Assembly (NCBI GenBank): GCA_026120185.1
Contig: JANUWF010001937.1
Location: 2,046,001 to 2,110,000, forward strand
Length of the DNA: 64,000 bases
Reading direction: 5' to 3'
DNA from: Voacanga thouarsii
Lineage: Eukaryota; Streptophyta; Magnoliopsida; Gentianales; Apocynaceae
Shown here: positions 57,351 to 64,000 of the stretch, one piece after another
Layout of the letters: each line of letters opens with the position of its first letter
Numbering within the stretch: the stretch's first letter is position 1
Notes under the pieces: model-generated
What the model saw: the letters and a program-made list of their open reading frames with translations, nothing else
Database searches by the model: none
Told to the model about the DNA's origin: nothing
Position numbers and translations under genes: made by a program

Positions 57351-58370
57351 TGATATGATATTGAGTGGACTTTTTCTTGGTGTTGTGGGTAGTTTAGTTG
57401 ATTATGAGTTTAGCTCTTCCTATGGGACCAAAACAGTGAATTTATTGAGAAAAAAAAGAGAAATTAAGCTAACAACTTACCCTCTATCAAACCCTTGAAG
57501 AACTAGGCTTCAAAGACCCTCAAGAATAGTAGAAAGTTCTACTATAATCTCACCCCAATATCCTTGAAGCAACAAAGGCAAACAAGAACAAAAAGAATAG
57601 AGAAAAGAGGCACCCAAGTAATAGAATTTAAACAAACCTTAGAAGAGTAGAACAACTAAGACCCATTGAAAGAAACCATATTGGATTATCTAAAAGATTT
57701 TATAGACTCATTCATAAGGAGGATTAAGCCTTAAGCATGGTTTTGAACAAGATGAACAAAGAGGCTAGGGTTTCTCAAGATTCTCTCTTCAAATTTGAAT
57801 AAAGTGTGTGAATTGTGTTGTCAAATCACTAAAAGTTGTATTTATACTACCATAACCCTAGCTAAGTAATTCCTGAGGTTCTAATACAATTTAGGACCTT
57901 AATAGGCCTTTACAAAATATTTAAAATGGAGAAAAATTGGAGAAAATATAAAAAATGCGAGGCAGCCGTCGACTGCCCTAGCTGGAGTCGGCGCCGACTA
58001 GGGCTCTTAAGCCAGTTCTGGTTGTGATCTATGTTCGGGCAGTCGTTGTGCAGGTTGAAGCCGGTGCTTATTCGGCTGCTTGGGCTGGCGTCAGCTGTCC
58101 ACTGGAAGGCTATATTTTGGTCAAATTTCGTCCGTCTTTGTTGTCGGCTTGAGTTCTTGTTGGGGTCCTTTTTGGATAGTCATCAAAATGAACTCTTGGC
58201 TAGCTTCCTCAACCTTCCAACCCTCTTCTATCCTCAAGCATGATTTTATGAGCAATTGAAAATCATTTTGAAGCTTCTTAGTCCTAGATCTTGTCATCGG
58301 TCCTTGTCCTTGCACGGTCACGCCTCCCTCTCCTTGATCTTGACCTCTATGATGAAGCAGAGTCTCACCA
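57351..58370 (-). repeat. Chromovirus 5' LTR
   Basis: Homologue of 54401-55398, around 8-10 percent different by eye, with its own copy of the polyprotein tail (QGQGPMTRSRTKKLQND, 58321 downward) and of the GC-rich motif island (57960-58110). Confidence 0.8.
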
Positions 58371-58680
58371 ATTTACTAGTTAAAGGTAAGCCATTCCCTA
58401 TTTAAAATTTTTAGTATAATAACCTTTGTCCTGTTAAGATTACCATTCTCATCAATCCATTAAAAACTTCTGTTTATGCGTTAAGTAACCAATGATTTAT
58501 ACCTTACTGTGAAAGATCTTCATTCACATAGATTAGTAATTTAGACATAATAGGTCTTTTCCAACTAATATCGTACAAAATAAATTATAGTAAATAAAAT
58601 AAATACTTTTAGAATAAAACTTGTATTTATTACATCGAATTTTACCTCAGTTACATAGTCTTGAGGGTATATACCCAACA
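58371..58680 (-). repeat. Copia LTR, 5' portion (split LTR)
   Basis: On the minus strand this begins TGTTGGGTATATACCCTCAA directly after a polypurine-like CAAATGGGAGAT, immediately downstream of the copia RNase H. That makes it the start of the 3' LTR; the rest appears to lie at 53115-54400. Confidence 0.7.
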
Positions 58681-60268
58681 ATCTCCCATTTGAACTCTAA
58701 GACTATGTATACCTATAGGTGCCCACCCTTATTGCATCTAAGTGTCTTCTAAAGAGTATTTCTGCTATAGGCTTGGTGAATAGATCAACTAGATTATTTT
58801 TTGAGGCAATCTATTCTATAATGATTTCCCATCTTTGAATAAATTCCCAGATTAGGTGATGCTCCCCCTTCTTGTAGTTTCTTGGCTCCTTGTATTGTGA
58901 TATAGCTCCTATGTTGTGACAATATAGTACGATTAGCTTCTCTATCTCCTATAAAACTCCAAGCTCAGAAAGAAACTTCCAAAGCTATATTGCTTCCTTG
59001 GATGCCTCCGAAATTGCCACATACTCTGCTTCCATAGTTGAATTAGTAATGTAAGATTGGTTGATACTTTTCCATAAAATAGCTTTTCTAGATAAGATAA
59101 AAATATATCCACTTATAGATTTTCTTTCATCCTTATCCCCCAGAAGTCTTAGTTTATATACCCTATTGAAACCAAATCATCGGCTCTTTAAACCAACTTA
59201 TAATCCCTTGTTCTTTTAAGGTATATACGTATATACTTTGCAGTTTATCAATAGACCTCTCCTAGGTTTGACTAATATTTGCTAACTAAGCCTACAATAA
59301 AGTAGATGTCTAGCCTAATACAAAGCATATATATATAAGGCTTCCCACAGCTAAAACATGGAGAATCTTACTCATCCTATCCTTCTCCTATTGTGTCTTA
59401 GGACACAGTTCTATGAAAAGAGACAACCCACGTCTACAAGAGATTTGAGTCCTTTTATATAAGTACATACTGATTCTAGCCAACATCTTGTGAATATATG
59501 TAGCTTAGAATAATCCTAACATTTTCTACTTCTTAATCCTAAGAAGCTTAATCCTTAGAATATAACTACCTTCTCTAAAATATTTCATACTGAATTGACT
59601 AAAAAGTTAAACCTTTATAGATGACAATGCCCTTATATCTTTGCCAATTAGTAGGATGTCATCCACACATAACATAAGAAAGACAACATTAATGCCTTCT
59701 AGTTTCTTGTATATACATAGTTCATCCTCGTTTTGAATAAATCTATAATACTTTATAGTCTTTTCAAAATGATGTTTTATGCTTGTAATGTTTGTTTAAG
59801 ACCATAAATGGACTTCTTATGCTTGTATACTATGTGTTCTTGGCCTTTAGTATTAAAACCTTCTGGTTGGAACATATAGATATATTCACTAAGATGACCA
59901 TTTCGAAAGGCTATCTTGATATCCATTTATCATATCTCATAGTTATAATGATATATAATGGCAAGGTGGATGAAAATAGTTTTAAACATAGCTATCGTAG
60001 AAAGGGTTTCCTAATAATTGAAGCCCTTTTTTAGAGTATAACCCTTTGCCACAAGCTTACCTTTGAAGGTTTCCACTTTCCTATCTACAGCTCTCTTTCT
60101 CTTGTATAGCCACTTACACCTAATGAATTTTATCCATTCAAGAGAAGCTATAAGAACCTAAACCTAATTGAAGAATATAGACTTAATCTCAACTTTCATT
60201 GCTTCTTGTCACAATTTAGTCAAATTAATTGTTGTATCACATTTTAAATAATATTATAGTAATGAACC
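58681..60268 (-). pseudogene. Copia RT and RNase H, 5'-truncated and broken
   Basis: From 60190 down: KWLYKRKRAVDRKVETFKGK, LVAKGYTLKKGFNY, PFEMVILVNIFMFQPEGF, YKHKKSIYGLKQTLQA, a degenerate region where YVDD should be (VMCG near 59660), then the RNase H tail KSISGYIFILSRKAILWKS, NSTMEAEYVAISEASKEAI, NLVDLFTKPI. These are the classic Ty1/copia RT-RNase H landmarks (GY/YGLKQ, EAEY, LADxxTK). Gag, protease and integrase are missing beyond 60268. Heavily mutated. Confidence 0.85.
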
Positions 60269-60280
60269 TTTTTTTTTTTT

Positions 60281-63200
60281 TGTAAAAAATGCCCTCACAA
60301 GCAAATTTAATTTTAAGAGGGAGTTTGGCCTTGTTTGCTAATTAAAAAGTCTTGGTCAAACTTCGTGTCAAAACTAATTTTGACTACTCGACCTAATTTC
60401 ATCATTTGACCCAAAACCCATATCCAGGATCCATGCATCATTTTAGCCAAACAAAATACCCTTCATCTTAACCATTAAATTTAAGGTATGTTTAAATGAA
60501 TTTATCTTAACCCTTAGATGCTCAAAAAGCCTAGTATAAATCATCATTTTCCATACTTCTACATTACCCAAGCCGAACACCACTTTCTCTCTCCCTTAGA
60601 ACACTTTTCTTTCTAACCTCTCTCTAGAAGAGAAGTTTTCTTCCCTTACTGCTAAGCTGCTGGCAGCTTGGGTGTTTACCACCTAACTAAGAACACAAGC
60701 TCACACACTCACTTCTTGGCTTTGCAATCCATCTTCCTCAAGCTTGCATCACTCCTTGGAGGTTGAAGTGACATTTTTTCTATGGTTTTTGAGTTAAAGA
60801 TTGAGGTAACATCATCATCTTCCCTTCCATTTTCTTATTCTTGTGACCGAAAAAGAAAGCATAACCTACCTTCTCCAATTTTGTTTCTTGAAAATCTTCC
60901 TTGCAAAAACACTCCATAGAAAGGCCAAGAACTTGAAGAACAAGCCTTCATTTTGTCATCTTTCATTGTAGAAGATAAAGCTTCAAGAAGTGGGCAAAGA
61001 ATTCATTTTCCCTCTCTTGTTCATTCAATATGACCAAAAATGCCTCTACTGGACAACTTACTTTTTTTAAGTCTTATGCATTATGGATGAAAGTTTGTGA
61101 TGTAACACTATTGCATTTATGTTAGGATTTTGTTATATGATTTGAGAAATGAAGTCCTCTATTTTAATAAATCATTTTTGCTCACTTAATAAGCTTGAAA
61201 ACAAAAAATGTGAGGGTGTTGACAGATTTTGAAAAAAAAAAAGGCTTCGAGGCCTTGTTTGTGTGATTTATCCTAGAGAACTTGATAAATAAAGTCTAGA
61301 AAGATGTAGAACCACTTGCGAATTGATATTTTGTGAATAGAATGCTTGTCTTGTTTTATTTTCTTCTTAAATTAAAATTTTATTTATGAATACCAAAAAT
61401 TCTGTTCAAGTATTGCTCCATGAAACTATGCTTTGAATGCTGAAAAACTTGATGAATGAAATTGTATTTATGATGTGGAAATGTGGTCTTATGTGAGTGG
61501 TGTTTTATACTGACTAGTTGGGGAAGTTTTGGTATTCCTTATGCTTTAAGATGATGGTTAGAGAAAACAGAGTGCTTACTGAAATTTTCGGATTCTGATT
61601 TGGGTGTTGGGGTTTTAAGCCAAATTATGATCATGAGAACTTGTGTATGATGTTTTATAGGATCTAGGGGGTGATGGGAACTTATTTGAGGGTTTATAGG
61701 GGTTTGATGATTGGAAATTGTATTGTGATGTTGAATGAGATTAAGCTGTCAGAAACCCCTATTTGTAACCCAAGTTTGAACCTCCAAAAAACATGCTTCC
61801 TATTGGATTTTTGAATTTTGATGCTAAGAAAATTTTGGTTCTAGAATCAGTAAAAAACTCCTTATAGTTTGTAATACATGAATTTTTTAAAATTACTACT
61901 CCAGTATGGTTACTGTTCCGTTGAGCTCCATTTTAAAAATTAATTGACCTATTTTTCAAAAGAGTTTTGGAAAAAGGATTATATGGTAATTTGCCTAACA
62001 CATAGGGGTGTCAAACTAGAAATTTTGACTAAGAAATAAAATGTTTTTCTTATTAAATTTGGTTAATCTTTGAAATCCTTAATTTACTTTGAAAACAGAG
62101 GTCTAGAAGTAAAGAACATGAATTTTTACCTTGAAAATTGGCATCACTAAATTTTTAAGGAACTTACAGAAATTTTATGGGATATCTTGACTAATTAGAA
62201 ATATATTATATTTCTATATATAGTCCCAATCATTACTTGATTATTTTTAAGAAATGAAACCCTAGTGATTTACGTATGTAAAGCTCAAGAGTATTTCAAT
62301 CTTTGCAAAACACTTTCCCTTCCTAACTTACTTGTGGAATAAGTGGTGTTGAGGTTGGTTTAAGTAAGTTAAGGTCTAGGTTTATTAATATTTGCATTAG
62401 CAAATAATGAATTACTTAGAGCATAAGTAATCTCTTTTTCCTTAGGGATTTATTTGAAATGCTCTTATGGGCTTGTGGATGAGAGGTTACTCTTGTGAAT
62501 TGTGTATTAGATTCGGAGTTGAACTTAGGAGGAAGAAGTACCTAAGATATCTTGAAGTTAATTTGCTAAACTTTTGGACAAAAGATAAGTCCTTACATCT
62601 CACGACTTGTTTATTCAAAATAATTTCAAAAGAAATTCTAGGATCATGCATACACAATGATAGGATTTTCATACTATTAATTGAAATAATACTCTGGATT
62701 AGTTCATTTTATCACGTTTGGTATTACCATTATTTACATCATGACTCCTATACAAAAAAATTTCACATTATCAAAGTTAGAGAATTTTTATATGAAGCAC
62801 TATGTTTGATTAGGAGCTATGCATCAATATATGCACCTAATTCCAAATTTTCATCCATGTACGTAATTGCAAAAATCATAGCATGATATGTGGCTCCTGT
62901 TAAAATCTTTTTCAGGGCAAATTATGAAACTGCATAATTATCGAGCTATGAACGAATATTATTTGGAATGCATGAAGGAATTTTCTACCTTCGAAAAATT
63001 TTAGGGAGAAAACATGAATTCTCATTTTCTAGTTGGGATAAATTTGGAAATCATTGAGTTTTGGGATTTGGAACAATAATTGTGGAACCAAATTTGTATA
63101 TTCCTCATCAAAATGGGAATTTCTTGAACCACACTATTTTAGACTTAAGTACTCAAGGGAAGAGACTATAAGACTAGCTCTCATTAGATTATGAGAGAAT

Positions 63201-64000
63201 TCCAGTTGATTGGCTGTCTCCAGAAAACTGTCTTTTCCAAACGGGGCATTAATCATAATAGTTGAGTCGAGTCCTTAGCTAGCAACATGGTCTCCAAGGG
63301 GAATTGGTGGATAGACGTGGGACATTCGGTCTGTTTATATATGAGAGGGAAAACGAGGTATTTTCTCAGGAGGGATATACACCCTACCCATTATACTATT
63401 TTAGTATGGATTATGGCGAGGTCATAGTTGTAATATATCGTAGATGTGTAGTCTCGATACACAATATGGCTTGTTATTGACGGGTTCAAAACTTTACCGC
63501 AAAGAATATTCGTATCAGTTTTTGATTGGAAATAATTTACTAGACAAAATTCTTTTCTACATATTGTACCTAATCATACTTGTTGAATTTTCTCTGCAAA
63601 ATTTGGTAATGAAATTTGAGACATAATGTTGGAATTTTATTATGATTACAACCATTTGAATTATTACATTCATGAATCATGTCATTGATTTTCTGATTAC
63701 CATTTGCACACTACAGACTTACTGAGATTATATATAATCTCACATGGATTTGTGATTGATGATTTTCAGGGTAATCAAAGATTATCAAGACCAAGAGTTG
63801 AAGATCCTTTTGTAATAGAATTAGGTCTTAATACTTTATCATTTTTACCCTATCTTGTTGCCTTTTATTTCTACCAGTAAGGCTCAACTATGGTGTGCCA
63901 AGTACTAAGTATTCATCTAGACAGTAAATTTAAATTCCATCTTTGAGGTCTTCTCAAGTATTTAGTTTACCGTGTTTTCTTTTATTGTTTATTTTCCTGT
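60281..64000 (+). repeat. Probable Del/Tekay-like LTR, plus strand, running off the window
   Basis: Follows a T13 run and starts TGTAAAAAATGCCCTCACAA. It has features of the long gypsy LTRs: a 5'-UTR-like stretch with a possible donor (GATTGAGGTAACATC near 60800), a TATGGTTACTGTTCC motif (61905-61919), and near 63718-63770 ACTGAG...ATAATCTCAC...GATTTTCAGGGTAATC, the counterpart of the motif in the copies at 1755 and 36100. No gene is visible; open frames (62467-62886 and others) are unremarkable. The family assignment is by resemblance, since no partner LTR is in the window. Confidence 0.42.

Larger units (their letters stand above)
54401..58370 (-). mobile_element. Internally deleted chromovirus-type Ty3/gypsy element
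   Basis: Two related LTRs (54401-55398, 998 bp; 57351-58370, 1020 bp) enclose only about 1.95 kb: the end of RNase H, integrase and a short stretch. Gag, protease and RT are missing. ATTCA (54396-54400) and ATTTA (58371-58375) flank it, a 4-of-5 target duplication. The polypurine tract (AAGAAAGGGGAGA on the minus strand) precedes TGATGAGACTCCGC at 55398. It lies inside a copia LTR. Confidence 0.78.

Noticed and set aside
62467..62886. 139-codon plus-strand ORF
   Set aside because: AT-rich LTR-like surroundings, no domain or motif; low-complexity Ile/Leu/Tyr/Ser composition.

Overview
This window is nuclear DNA of a flowering plant. It is AT-rich, has no bacterial-type operons, and is dominated by plant retrotransposons (Athila, Tat, Del/Tekay-like and chromovirus Ty3/gypsy, Ty1/copia, L1-type LINEs), CACTA-like DNA transposons and a Stowaway-type MITE. 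The species cannot be named from the sequence. I see one convincing host gene, an intronless class I TCP transcription factor (26778-27203), and one convincing host-gene fragment, two exons of an aminotransferase carried inside a CACTA-like element (20326-21059). Almost every other coding stretch is a decayed transposon gene.

Layout. 1-3214: reverse-oriented LTR-type sequence with a 277-bp MITE. 3215-10951: an Athila-type element on the minus strand with a complete 3' LTR, integrase, RNase H, RT, protease and the end of gag, but only about 30 bp of its 5' LTR. 10952-18902: low-information AT-rich DNA holding a 4.8-kb CACTA element (12943-17754, TSD TAT) and an orphan CACTA end. 18915-26138: a plus-strand LINE (LINE A) split by a 3.5-kb CACTA-like element and by a second LINE, which itself carries an out-of-place piece of LINE RT. 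26139-28096: a 2-kb gene island with the TCP gene. 28097-53040: a second LINE (LINE B), mostly on the minus strand, whose RT is split by a 20.5-kb Tat-lineage gypsy element (30103-50623). The Tat element was hit in turn by a copia-type solo LTR (32600-34301) in gag and by a 7.6-kb cluster of Del/Tekay-like LTR blocks (36100-43714, TSD CATTC) in RT. The 5' end of LINE B (52176-53040) is inverted, as in twin priming. 53115-60268: a minus-strand copia remnant whose LTR appears to be split by an internally deleted chromovirus (54401-58370). 60281-64000: a plus-strand Del/Tekay-like LTR running off the window.

The order of events can be read from the nesting. LINE B is older than the Tat element, which is older than the copia LTR and the Del/Tekay LTR cluster. 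Junction evidence is strongest where a coding frame resumes on both sides of an insertion, as for the Del/Tekay cluster in the Tat RT and the copia LTR in the Tat gag. The Tat element also carries an antisense ORF region resembling the plant mobile domain, and a nearly identical 435-bp tandem duplication in gag that is far younger than the element.
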